A stretch of 64,000 bases of DNA, taken from positions 29,673,444 through 29,737,443 of the forward strand of contig NW_025336481.1 in the NCBI RefSeq assembly GCF_004798865.1, read 5' to 3'. How positions within the stretch are numbered: the stretch's first letter is position 1; every line of letters starts with the position of its first letter. The notes below the pieces were generated by a model. The model did no database searches, was not told the DNA's origin, and worked only from the letters and a program-made list of their open reading frames with translations. A program made the translations under genes and the position numbers. Positions 12,224 through 21,907 of this stretch are shown here, in pieces. The stretch is from Varanus komodoensis. Taxonomy: Eukaryota > Chordata > Lepidosauria > Squamata > Varanidae.

Positions 12224-12722
12224 GTTCCCCTCTATTCTGTACTGGTTAGGACTCATCTCGAATGTTGTGTCCTCTTCTGGGCACCATAGTCTAAGAAAGA
12301 TGCAAACGGAAAAGGGTTCAAGGGAGGGCAAAAAGGCTGATCCCAGAACTGGAACAAAGACTGGAGAATTGGGCATGTTTAGCCTTGAGAAGAGAAGACT
12401 GAGAAGATATATGATAGCAGTCTTTAAGTACTTGAAATATAGGCACATACATGAAGTCTGGGATCTCTTGTTGATCATTTCAGAGTGCAGAACAGGATCA
12501 AGTTACAGGAAGCCAGATTCCGGCTGAACATCAGGGAGAACTTATTGTTAGAGTAATGGGACAATGGAGCCAATTATCTAAGGAGGTTTTGGGTTCCCCC
12601 ACACTAGAAACATTCAAGATGCAGTTGGACAGCCATCTAAGAGGATGGTTTAATGTGAAGTCCTTCACTGAGCAATGGGTTGGACCCAAAGGCCTTCTTT
12701 TTTCCAACTCTACCATTCTCTG
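12224..12722 (+). mobile_element. CR1 LINE, 3' end fragment
   Basis: The sequence carries the familiar CR1 C-terminal block: [10 protein letters not shown]-like, LGMFSLEKRRLRRYMIAVFKYL (near 12370-12435), then an FRLNIRENLLL-like stretch (near 12518-12550) and LDSHLRGWF (near 12625-12655). It ends in CTCTACCATTCTCTGATTAT, a worn form of the CR1 ATTCTATG terminal repeat. It is 5'-truncated and has several frame breaks. Confidence 0.88.
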
Positions 12723-12750
12723 ATTATTTGAAGTTTTAATTCACATTAGC

Positions 12751-12898
12751 CATAGGCCTGTTCCAATGTGATCCAAAACCAGCTCTCCAGATGTTTTGGT
12801 TTACAATTCACATTGTCCTTACCCAACATAGCCATTAGTGAAAGATTGTGGGAACTGTAGGCCAAAACTTCCAGAGAACTACAAGTTGGACACCCCTG
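12751..12898. mobile_element. Palindromic hAT-like MITE
   Basis: Two imperfect inverted arms: CCAGATGTTTTGGTTTACAA on the left, and GGCCAAAACTTCCAGAGAAC with CAAGTTGGACACCCCTG on the right, facing each other around a CATAGCCATTAGTG centre. The right end, ACACCCCTG, is a usual hAT-type terminus. The left end is placed by symmetry, and no target duplication survives. Confidence 0.6.
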
Positions 12899-12954
12899 CC
12901 CTTGATGGAAAGGAGTGCAGAATTTAAGACAGAAGATACCATAAGCACTAGAAC

Positions 12955-13260
12955 CAGGGCTTTTTTTTTTTTGTCATAGAATGCACCGGAACAGTGTTCC
13001 AGCACCTTTTTTTTCAATGGATTTTACTAAGTAATTATGAATCACCTGTTGGCACAGCGGGTCAGCAGCAAACATCATTAACATAGTGCCTGCGGGCTGC
13101 TTTTGTGTCTGTGCTGATAGTGAGATAGTGAGGGTGCTGCTCGGCTTGGGATCGGTGCGTGTGGCCACGCGATGCTTACTGCCGGCGGCGACCATTATGT
13201 TTATGTGTGTGCCGTGAGTTCCGGCATCTTTTTTTTTTTTTTTTTACAAAAAAAGCACGG
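12955..13260. mobile_element. Non-autonomous hAT transposon, 306 bp, exact 8-bp target duplication
   Basis: The termini are CAGGGCTTTTTT...TTGT at the left and ACAAAAAAAGCACGG at the right, inverted copies with one or two changes. ACTAGAAC flanks both ends exactly (12947-12954 and 13261-13268), the 8-bp duplication diagnostic for the hAT superfamily. The interior is GC-richer than the surroundings and has no transposase, so it was moved by an enzyme encoded elsewhere. It is about 80-85% similar by eye to the copy at 42109-42439 (same order and orientation of blocks, such as GCACCGGAACAG near the left end and TGAGTTCCGGCA near the right end). Confidence 0.93.
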
Positions 13261-13681
13261 ACTAGAACTAACCAGTGACTTCATAAGATAAAACCTGATG
13301 TATAGTGATCCATAAGAAGCTTTATTCTTGTTTCATTTAAAGTAATAATGGGGCAGCTCAGTATTAACAAATAGGTGAGTTGAAGAAAACCAGTCAATAA
13401 GACAGGGGATAGTTTGTCTTACATTTCCTTATCCCTTGAAGTTCTGAAGTTATTTGCTTTGTGTCACTACTTGATGAAATCTATATGTCATTTCAAGTAA
13501 AATAAGAGCAATGGATCGTTCCATTTTTATTTCACAATCCATTTTATTAAAGTTGCAGTTCTATACACAGTTAGGGCACAATCGTATGCATGTGTGGACA
13601 TAAAAAAGTTCCTACAACTCTCAGCAGGCCTTAACATGTTTGGTTAAGAGATGTAGGCCATTGTCTACCAAATATGCATAG

Positions 13682-13760
13682 GATTGCACATTTAGAGTCA
13701 CTTCCACTGGATGTAATAAGATTGACTTTTGAGTAGTCATGTATCAGATTGCCCTGTTAC
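13682..13760. repeat. Short dispersed repeat (GATTGCA/ACTTACT family)
   Basis: It holds ACTTTTGAGTAGTCATGTATCAGATTGC, a form of a short repeat seen at least seven times in the window. In better copies it reads AGTGGGACTTA..CCTAGGTAAGTG..CATAGGATTG. Worn copy, family name unknown to me. Confidence 0.4.
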
Positions 13761-14067
13761 TTCCATAAGATCACTTTCCTCTTAAAATGGTCAGAGTTCA
13801 GGTATTGTAGGAGAGACTGGATCACAATGGTCAGAATGAGGAACTGAGTTGTTAAACCATGTCTCATTGATTCATTATGTAGTCCAAGTCAAAGCTGCAA
13901 GGTGAGGAACATTATATTGCAAACACTAAATCAAAACAAATATAAGCTGTATCTACATCTGTTCACTACTGGTAAACATGACTGTATTCATGTATTCCCT
14001 ATTCCTTAACTGTGATTATGGGTTATGCCTGCACAAAGTTCAGAATTCTCATGAATTTATTTTTAAA

Positions 14068-14155
14068 TAAGAGCAGTTCTATATATGTGGGACTCAAAAG
14101 TAAATCCCATTGTATTTACTGGGGTTTACAATGTCGATGCATTGGATCACAGCTG
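14068..14155. repeat. Short dispersed repeat (GATTGCA/ACTTACT family)
   Basis: GCAGTTCTATATATGTGGGA, AAAAGTAAATCCCATTG and TTTACTGGGGTTTACAATG follow the family order. The repeat is close to a palindrome. Confidence 0.5.
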
Positions 14156-14644
14156 TAGTCTGCTGGATGAATTACAGGTAGAACCTGTAAATACCAATGG
14201 AACTTGACCACTTCAAAACTGCTAGCATCACATCCTGAATTTATTTATTCAACACAGTGTCCTCAGTTGTTTTAAAAAGGAAATTTACTGTAATATCGCA
14301 CAAATAAGAAATAAAATCCTTCTGAAATAAACTCAAACATATTTAGTATGAATGAAAAATAAGTGATTTTTTTCTTACACAAAGTCACTTTCACCACTGT
14401 AGCAATACCCCAAATTCTAAACCTCACCCTAAAAAAACAGTCTGATAAGCTGGGGCATCGGGGGGAGCAATTAACAAAAATGGAAACATACATATGCATT
14501 TCCTTTGTAGAAGGGGTAGAGAAACAGTTAATTAATAGAGAACATACATCTATCTTGTTTAAAAAAGGAACATTAATAAACACACACATTTTTCAACCAG
14601 TCAGAAAACAGTGGAAAACTCTACCTGATTCTACTTTTACTTAC
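14156..14644. other. SYT1 intron, exon-proximal part
   Basis: On the minus strand this follows the SYT1 donor at 14643-14644. The frames at 14272-14589 (minus) and 14363-14671 (plus) are not supported: the latter lies antisense to the exon edge. Confidence 0.6.
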
Positions 14645-14842
14645 GTGGAATTTTGTTTAGCTCATTCATAAATTTCTCCTTTACTTTCGAAAATACATCC
14701 TCTTTTCCTTCCCCTTTTCCTCCTCCTCCAGGAATTGCTGGCTCTGTGGCATTATTTGCTATTGCAGGAGGAACAATGGTGCCTAGTGGTGCTGCCAGAG
14801 CCTGATGTTGACTTTCTTTTGCCATTTTAGTCCCAAGGGAAG
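14645..14842 (-). CDS. SYT1: Synaptotagmin-1, first coding exon (N-terminal luminal domain)
   Basis: SYT1 is the calcium sensor of synaptic vesicles: a luminal N-terminus, one transmembrane helix and two C2 domains that bind calcium, phospholipid and SNAREs to trigger fusion. This exon gives residues 1-60 plus one base. The ATG is at 14823-14825 in a good context (A at -3, G at +4). The protein runs [13 protein letters not shown]..., with an N-glycosylation sequon NAT at residues 25-27 and the ending [11 protein letters not shown]; human SYT1 has MVSESHHEALAAP, NATEP and EKFMNELHKIP. The acceptor (pyrimidine-rich, then TTAG at 14843-14846) leaves 17 bases of 5'-UTR. The donor GTAAGT starts at 14644 after the first base of the Leu codon (phase 1), as in mammals. 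A glycine-rich insert, GGGGKGEG (residues 33-40), lengthens the luminal part. The other coding exons are outside the window or unseen. Confidence 0.93.
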
Positions 14843-16479
14843 CTAAGATTGAAAACACAGCAGAGAAAAAATGTTCAAAAGGTTAAAATGCATGTTAGCT
14901 CAACAACAAACTCAAGAACCATAACCTGAATTGGTGCACCTGCTTCCTGGGTAAATATCACATCATTACCATATTGCTTCATGTTGGCTCATACAATATT
15001 TATTAGACTACAGGGAAAAGGAGTTTTCCAGAAGGTAATGGCTGTTTTTTTTTCTTATGTTGCTACTCCTTTTCAACATGACTGAATCTCAAACAGTTAT
15101 TTCTGTTGGATACTTCAATATGGTTCAGCATCTGTTGTTTAAACTTTGGATTCTGCCCTTTCATTTTAAAGTATAAGTAAACTAACTAACAGCAGTTCCT
15201 TATATACAAACATTTAACTGCATTTGCATAATTATTTGTATATGTGCCTTGGATCTGAACAATTCAGAGCACCACAAGTAACTAAAATAGTAAATAATTA
15301 CACCAGCATAATTAAGATATCTCCAAGCTTTCCTGAACTGTGTAACAAGCAGTGCCCCTCACTCAACCAGAACTATACATTATTCAGAAAATTGCTCCCA
15401 TTTTACTCTGGAGCCACATTTATTGAAAGCAATTTTCCTTCCGCTGGCATTTACTTCAAACAATATTCTGTTAAATTATTTACTTTTCTTGTTGGTATAT
15501 GGATGAAACCATTGCATCTGTGGGTCATTTAACTGCATCCAGTTGAAACACCCACAGTGCTGAAATAAAGACACTCTTCCATTAACATACTTTTAACTTA
15601 ATGGTTATTTCATGGGCTTTTTGTGATACCTTTACTTGTTCTGTAGCATTAAGCAAAACACTTTTATAGAAACCATCCTAGAAGAATGTGAAAAGAGTGG
15701 GAAAAGAGTTGGGTGAAATATTTGCTTCTGAACAGACTGTTCTGATATTATGTGATACCCAAAGTCACAGTGATTTGAATATTTATTCTATTTCCTTATT
15801 TTTATTTCCCAAAATCATAAAGGGATTGGAGAGATAACAATTTTTCATTATTGCTCTGAGTGTGCAATTGTTTGCACTCTCTCAGAAAGAACTAAGCCTG
15901 TAGCTTCCCGTTGGGAAAGTATTAAAAAATACATACACAGCTAAAACCAAACTGAATAAGACTCATCAAACTAAGAGATACAAGAAACATCTAAATGTTT
16001 ATATATAGCATGATTTATAGGTAAATTCTGCCACTCCCTTGCATGCTATTAGGCTATTCAATCAAATTATAAATGCTTTCTTTATTTTCCTAACTGCAGT
16101 TACTACTCGAAGTGTGTTATTCAGTAATTCCAAAGAGGAGATAACTGGCTCAACATTTGCAGTGTTTATGTTTGATGTATTTGAGATTCAAACAGTAGAA
16201 GTGGGAAAAAAGCAAATAAGCAGCCAATACAATAGGTTTAAAGGGGGAAATGCCAGTGAGACATTTTAGTGAACTGTGCCGGAGGCAAAAGCATTAGTTT
16301 TTATTTTTCAAGCTTCTTGCTTCCATTTCTCTGGTATCTTAAAGCCTGCTGTGGTTCCCAGATGCTCCACTCTTTTCTTTTTACCTTTTATCTGTTTATT
16401 GCAAAGGTAGCAACACAATATTTACCACATATTTCCTGTATATTTTGCTTCTTTTTAAAGAATTTCATATGTAATCTTT
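14843..16479. other. DNA upstream of SYT1 coding exon, nothing else recognised
   Basis: The first 20-30 bases are the acceptor tract of the SYT1 exon on the minus strand. The rest is AT-rich with no exon, RNA or repeat that I can support. The frame at 15224-15532 (102 codons) is probably chance. A 5'-UTR exon could lie here unseen. Confidence 0.5.
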
Positions 16480-16724
16480 TATAATCCTTACAACACCTTG
16501 TAAGAGACCTCAATGCTATTATCGCTGTATGGCAAATGGAGGACTGAAGTGCTTGCCTAGGTAAGGGATGTCCATTTCGACAGTCTTGCAAGTGCTATGG
16601 ATGACACTGGGGAAGAGAAAGATGTAGCCTGTGGCAGGGGGGAATGGGCTAGGGGTGATTGTCCGGCTATGTAGTTCATACATGGCAGAAGTAAGATTTG
16701 AACCTGACACTGCTTCATGCATGC
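16480..16724 (-). repeat. MIR-like SINE remnant
   Basis: In the plus direction it shows the reversed order of a MIR/CORE-type SINE: AATCCTTACAACACCTTGTAAG, then ATGGCAAATGGAGGACTGAAG, then TTGCCTAGG, then GTAAGATTTGAACCTGACAC (the reversed B-box region). The copy is worn and the middle (about 16580-16670) does not fit well. Confidence 0.5.
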
Positions 16725-17095
16725 AGAACATGGTGCTGGAGGAGAGCTTTGAAAATACCCTGGACTGGCAGAGAAGCAAGCAAGTGGGTTCTAGAGCAAA
16801 TCAAGCAAGAACTTTCCTTAGAAGTAAAAATGTCTATGCTGAGGTCGTCTTACTTTGGGCACATTATGAGAAGGCAAAACTCCCTGGAGAAGACAATCAT
16901 GCCAGGGAAACACCAAAGCAGAAGAAAAAGGGGAAGGCCAAATGACAGATGGATTGGCTCCATAAAGGAGGCCACACCCTTGAAATTACAACAGCTGAGG
17001 AGGGCTGACATGGATAGGACATTCTGGAGAGCTTTCAACTGTAGGGTAGCCATAAGCCAGATATGAGTTGACACCACATAACAACAAGTAGTAAG
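16725..17095 (+). mobile_element. RTE-type LINE (non-BovB lineage), 3' fragment
   Basis: The plus strand encodes TWCWRRALKIPWTGREAS, SLEVKMSMLRSSYFGHIMRR, NSLEKTIMPGKH, RRKRGRPNDRWIGSIKEAT and MDRTFWRAFNCRVA. The order is the same as the BovB C-terminus but the sequence is clearly different (KTIMPGK, GSIKEAT, TFWRA). The 3' end is GAGTTGACACCACATAACAACAAG. Matching pieces lie at 47399-48195 and 56455-56700, both on the minus strand. It is dead and 5'-truncated. Confidence 0.8.
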
Positions 17096-18427
17096 GGGAA
17101 GGCTGCTTGTACAAGATTTTTTCCTGTTGATTTTGCTTCTTCTGCCTTGCAGACCCACACCAAATACCTGGAGGGCCAAAGGAACACTAACTTTGGGCGA
17201 TACTGCCCTCACACTGCCTTTTCTCACACCACAGCCCAGTCACATGCAGAATGTGTTTTGGGACTAGGACATTGCCCAAATCAGGAGAAGAGAAATGTAT
17301 AGTTAAGATTTTTGCTTTAGTGGCTTGCTGCTTGCACAGCCTTTGGACTAAATCCCATCTTCTTTGTTTTAGGTTAGAGAGCGTCATTAAAATTAACATT
17401 GAGGACCCTGGGTCTAGAAGGCAGTGAGTATTCCCTCTGTAGGTTTATTTAACAACTACTGTATCGACAAGTTGGGTTTCACTGTACTTGTAGATAGAAA
17501 AGAGCTATCCAAGAAAGCCTACTCACAATACATTCTCTCTCACACACACTTATTTCTACTGGTGTAATCCACAGACCAGCTGTACAGGGTCATGTGGCAC
17601 TGTGCTATTATCCCCAGACCTCTCAGCTGCAACAGAGGCACAGCCATGTCTGCAAATGCCTGGAAATTGCTAGAAATCAGCTGGCTATTCTGCCAGAGGA
17701 AAGAATCAGCACAGCATGGCTCTTTGTAGATCATCCTGTTGTGAGACAGCCCTCTGATTTCTGCAGGTGGGGCTATCTCTGTGGGTTTACCTTGACACAA
17801 AGCCAAATTATGGTACAGGATCTGGCAAAGGCATGTGAGGATTTCTGAGTACACTATGATTGCCGGTATATCTCTTTTCATGGCAGTCTGTTGTTCAGAC
17901 ATAGTTTCTTGATATAGGGATCTCGCTGGAATATTTGGAATTGGAAAGAGTTTGGAGGGGGGCAGGCAGATCATACCCCCAGATTAAGGGGAGAAGGCAT
18001 GTGTGAAAGACCTGAGATATAGTTTTTGGAACTGAGAATACTTCCAGGCATTGCTCTGTCTTATTCATAGAATTTTGTAGGTGGTCCAGCTGGTGGTGTT
18101 ATCCATTTGTAACCTTCCCATGTTTTCCTATCACTTAATTGTCTTTTTTCTTACCCAAGAAAATCCATTTAAGATGCAACAGTTTCACATTGCCTTTGGA
18201 CAGAGGTTAGGCGTCCTCCATCTGGGAGGATCCAGACACAGGAAGAAACAGAGCAATATAAGCTGGGAACACTTTGTGGGTATAGTTTTCTTCCTGGGGA
18301 TGTGTTACAAGGACACAGAACTTCTGTATAACAGGAGTGCTGCTTGCTCCCACATGCCATACTTGTACACTTGTAAATGTACAGGCTTATAAAACTGAGT
18401 TTTATAAGATAGCTTTGGACCATCAAT
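17096..18427. other. No recognised feature
   Basis: The overlapping open frames at 17540-17974 (minus, 144 codons) and 17594-17848 (plus) have no known domain. The longer one is moderately unusual but I see no splice or promoter support. Confidence 0.4.
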
Positions 18428-18506
18428 ATCTGTCTATTCAGAAGTATGCTTTTCAGAGTTAAAAGGGACTCTCTCCAGGTAAGTGTGCATGGGATTGCAG
18501 CCTAAA
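18428..18506. repeat. Short dispersed repeat (GATTGCA/ACTTACT family)
   Basis: One of the clearest copies: TATTCAGAAGTATGC, a central AAAAGGGACT, then CTCCAGGTAAGTGTGCATGG and GATTGCAGCC. Confidence 0.6.
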
Positions 18507-18747
18507 TACCACTTCTGCTCTGAATTTTTTCCATGGCATTGGGAAAGATGCTCTCATGTTTTCTCCTCCTCAAAAAAGGCAAGAATCTTTTGGAAAGTTG
18601 ATTATTGTCCTCAATTATACTGAAATCTAATTCCATGCAACCACAGTCCCTTGCATTCTATCCTTGTTAGTATTACCCATCTACTCCTCACTCCCCAGCT
18701 TCTATTGTGTCCTGCTACTTGAGAGAAACTTTAGCTATTACTATCAT

Positions 18748-18964
18748 TATATTACATTTATGCCCTGCCTTTTTTGAAGAATGTAAGGTGACTTATACAA
18801 TCCTGCTCCACTCCTTTTTATCCTCACAACAGCAGCCCTGTGAAGTAGGTTAGACTGAGAATGAGTGACTGGCCCAAGGTCACCCAAAGCTTCACAGCCA
18901 AGTGCAGATGGGAACCTGGATCTCAGGTGCCCAGTCAAACACTGCAAACACTAAACCACACTGA
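18748..18964 (-). mobile_element. tRNA-derived SINE, 3' tail of L2 type
   Basis: On the minus strand it starts with a tRNA-like head (TGTGGTTTAGTGTTTGCAG), a B-box region (GATCCAGGTTCCCATC), the body GGTGACCTTGGGCCAGTCAC and CTACTTCACAGGGCTGCTGT, and the tail AAGGCAGGGCATAAATGTAA. The same body is at 21673-21907 and 28055-28281. It is an inactive old copy. Confidence 0.85.
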
Positions 18965-20020
18965 ATATAGAACTTTGCTGCATCTTCATGTATAGTAAAG
19001 AAGCATCTAAAGTGACAGTACTATGTAAATATTGATAGTGGTCTAGTTCACAGGTGCCCCAACTGGCAATAGGGGAATGAATGAGGATCATGGTTGGCAT
19101 AGGCTCTTGCTCTCTGAGCTTCACCCCAAAGCTTGGTCCACCTTATTCCTTATCCTGATTGGGAGCTTGTGTTCATTTAGGTATGCATTTCTATGAAACA
19201 TGCAAGCTCTGCCGAAAAAAATGTGCTGGCTCTTGTATTTGGGAGGGTGAACAGGGCAAGTTGTAAATGCGAACAAAATCCTTGTATTTCCCTAGCACCA
19301 GTACAGTAAGCATGGGAAAGTACTATGCGCACATTGAAAGCATTGTAGGGGGCCTCTGGCCCCATGGGAAAAAGATCATGCATAGATCAAGCATGAAAAG
19401 CTATAGATCATGCATGGAAAAACCTTGATCATTCTGGCCTGCTAGCTTTCTTCTCTCTTCCTTTTTCAGGCCTTTCCCAAAGGTATGTCCCTTCTGCCTT
19501 CTAGACCAAAATAGTTTGCCACAGATTCTCACAGCAAACTACAGTACAGATTCTGAAAACTTTGGGCTATGCAGCATTTACTATGCTCACTGTCAAAAAT
19601 TTAGACTAGCTACACAGTCTTCTACATATTTGGAAGCACGTCCTGCTGATTTGAATGGGACTGACTCCTAAGGAAGTCTCATCAACCAATGTTTATGCCG
19701 AACAGTTATTAAGTTATATGTTGCAATCTGACTGTTTTCAAACAGAAAACCTTCATTTCTGTGTATTCTGGTGACTGCCACATATTCTGAAGCAAAGCAT
19801 GAAAAGTCAGCTGCATATTGAAGTGTTATTGAATATTATAGCATTTTCTCAATGACTGTCAGCTAAATCAGAAACAGTTGTATGATATATCATAATTAAA
19901 TTAAAATTACATTTCTTAATTATAATATATTGCTTAATTATTTCAGGTCTGGCAGTTGAGAATTCTGGCTTGTAATGGAAGACACAATTTGCAATGATGA
20001 CTTTCAGTTAATTAAAAATT
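18965..20020. other. No recognised feature apart from one short repeat
   Basis: About 19636-19685 has a worn copy of the short dispersed family (TGAATGGGACTGACTCCTAAG). The rest is AT-rich with no supported gene. Confidence 0.4.
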
Positions 20021-20533
20021 ATGTCAAATGTTGTAATTTATTTGCTTCCAATTTTGGCATCACATTTGGAAATTGTATTGGGAGTACCAATGTCTCTTTT
20101 TCTTCCTTACTTTCTTCTCCTTCTTCATAAGAAAGACAAAATAATGAAACAAGTAGATTCTTCTGAACTTCAGGAACAATCCTCAGTGGACACACAGCAG
20201 TTAGAGGTCACTACATTTAATGAGGCATGTACAAATGCTACAAGTCTTGCTGTGAAGACTTTAACTGCTATATTCCAAAGTCAGTTAATAGGCAGCAAGC
20301 TCAAGAAAAAGGAAATCTTGATTGGAAGAAAGTTCTGTGCAAGAACTGAAGAACTGCTACAATATCTACACCAGCAGCCTTACAGAGATGGCAAGGAACA
20401 CCTGAGCTATTATATTAATACAAATTTCAGAACAGCTCAATACAATCATTCAGCCTGTTCACATGTGCACTTATTCCAAGGAGAAGACATGAGTGTGCAT
20501 GACCCTAGTATCCCTGCCTTGCTCAGTCTCTAA
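20021..20533 (+). CDS. Unexplained 170-codon open frame
   Basis: I do not recognise it. The frame is open for 170 codons, long for this AT-rich DNA, and matches no transposon protein I know. Residues 5-36 are hydrophobic (VVIYLLPILASHLEIVL and PYFLLLL), followed by a lysine-rich stretch HKKDKIMKQ, as in a single-pass membrane or signal-anchor protein. The rest is polar, with an NAT sequon near residue 71, KLKKKEILIGRKF near 93-105 and no repeats. There is no clear promoter. TTTCAG at about 19942-19947 could be an acceptor upstream, and no polyadenylation signal is evident close to the stop. It could be a chance ORF, a worn gene copy or a young lineage-specific gene. By a rough estimate an ORF this long is expected by chance less than once in such a window. 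Confidence 0.15.
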   Translation: MSNVVIYLLPILASHLEIVLGVPMSLFLPYFLLLLHKKDKIMKQVDSSELQEQSSVDTQQLEVTTFNEACTNATSLAVKTLTAIFQSQLIGSKLKKKEILIGRKFCARTEELLQYLHQQPYRDGKEHLSYYINTNFRTAQYNHSACSHVHLFQGEDMSVHDPSIPALLSL

Positions 20534-21672
20534 ACTTTCGGTGTTGAGGGGTAAAGTCTGAATGGGGGGAGGGGGGTTCTGTTCACATTCACCTGATTAA
20601 GAACCCTTTATAGGTTCAGCCTATCCAAGAAGTGCATTCCAACAACAAAATTGATATATATGATAGGCTGAACTTCATAGGAAGATTGGGATAAAAAAGT
20701 TAATAACTAAAGTCATTTGCAAAACTGAAGCATAGTCTCTCCAAAAGCTACTGGTACTTCTAAGCTAATGCTATTCTTACCTGTTTTTTCATTATGCATG
20801 TTTTTACCTTGTGCTGTTATTCCTAAGATGTCCTTTGTCCAATGCTCTAACTGGAACATCTTTAGCCTTACAATGCTGTGAGACCACTAAAGCGTCTTTA
20901 CAGAATCATTCTTCATTATATTTTCGGAGAATCACAAATGTTGGTGTACAGATTATATGTATGATAAAAAAAGCTTATGTAGATTCATCAGATCAGACTA
21001 ATTTACTTCATGCCAAAGTATTGCACGTGGAAGGCAAAACTGAGATAATAGTTGGTTAATGTGTATGATTTGGACCCCACTTTTCTACTAAAATGGTACT
21101 TGCATCTTCACCATAAACCATGATCAGAAATTCCACACTGAAAGAATTTCACTGGATGCCGCAATGGCAGAAAGCTCCATGGCCATCCAGCAGGGACCTC
21201 TGAGGGCTGACCTCAACCCATTTGCAGCAATCTGTGGCTCCTGGGATGTCCTAACCGGAGCCCTGGGAGTGCACCTCCAGGGTCCTTGCTAATAACCAAG
21301 TTTATGAATATGCAGCTTCCTCCACATGATCACCGAAATGGTCTGGTACTGAATTCCTCCTGATAAGAATACACACAGGGTAATTTTCCTGGTCAACCCC
21401 TTTTTCCAGTGTAGCCCAAGAGGGGGACAGCCTGTGACCAGTCCCAAACTGTGTGCGTTGTTCACTATCAGTGTGTGCTCATCTTTTTCACACAGAGGAG
21501 TCCAGTAAGGCTAAAATAAACCCCTCCCCACATGCACATTTTAAGCTCCACACACTCAGGCAATATATGGGGCAGTTCAAGATTTTGAGGACAATGTGCA
21601 AAATGCACATCTCTATCCAGCCCAGCTATTCAGGCCAACAGATATTATTTACACTCTAGAATAATCTAGAGT
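20534..21672. other. No recognised feature; one GC-richer patch
   Basis: A patch near 21155-21295 is GC-richer than its surroundings (GGCAGAAAGCTCCATGGCC and later CCCTGGGAGTGCACCTCC) and may be a worn repeat that I cannot name. The rest is AT-rich. Confidence 0.4.
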
Positions 21673-21907
21673 GAGAGCCAGTGTGGTGCAGTGGTTAAGA
21701 GCATGGGACTGGGACTCAGAGGATCTGGGTTCTATTCCCCGCTCGGCCATGGAGCCAACTGGGTGACTCTGGGCCAGTCTCAGACTCCCAGCCCAACCTA
21801 CCTCACAGGGTCGTTGTTGTGGGGATAAGATGGAGGAGGAGATGTAAGCTGCCTTGAGCCCTTTGTAGGAAAAAGGCAGGATATAAATCGGAAAGGAAAG
21901 GAAAGGA
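21673..21907 (+). mobile_element. tRNA-derived SINE with L2-type tail, best copy
   Basis: The head holds a pol III A box TGGTGCAGTGG (21684-21694) and B box GGTTCTATTCC (21728-21738). The body reads GGGTGACTCTGGGCCAGTCT and CTACCTCACAGGGTCGTTG, and the tail CTGCCTTGAGCCC...GGCAGGATATAAAT is like an L2-type LINE 3' end, followed by GGAAA units. ATAATCT outside both ends (21661-21667 and 21907-21913) is a probable target duplication. The copy is well kept, so younger than the SINEs at 18748 and 28055. It depends on LINE proteins for movement. Confidence 0.9.

Noticed and set aside
17540-17974. 144-codon minus-strand ORF
   Set aside because: No known domain, no flanking splice sites and an overlapping frame on the other strand. 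Kept only as a note in the region entry.
21673-21750. Functional tRNA gene
   Set aside because: A and B boxes are present, but the body and L2-type tail show it is a SINE.
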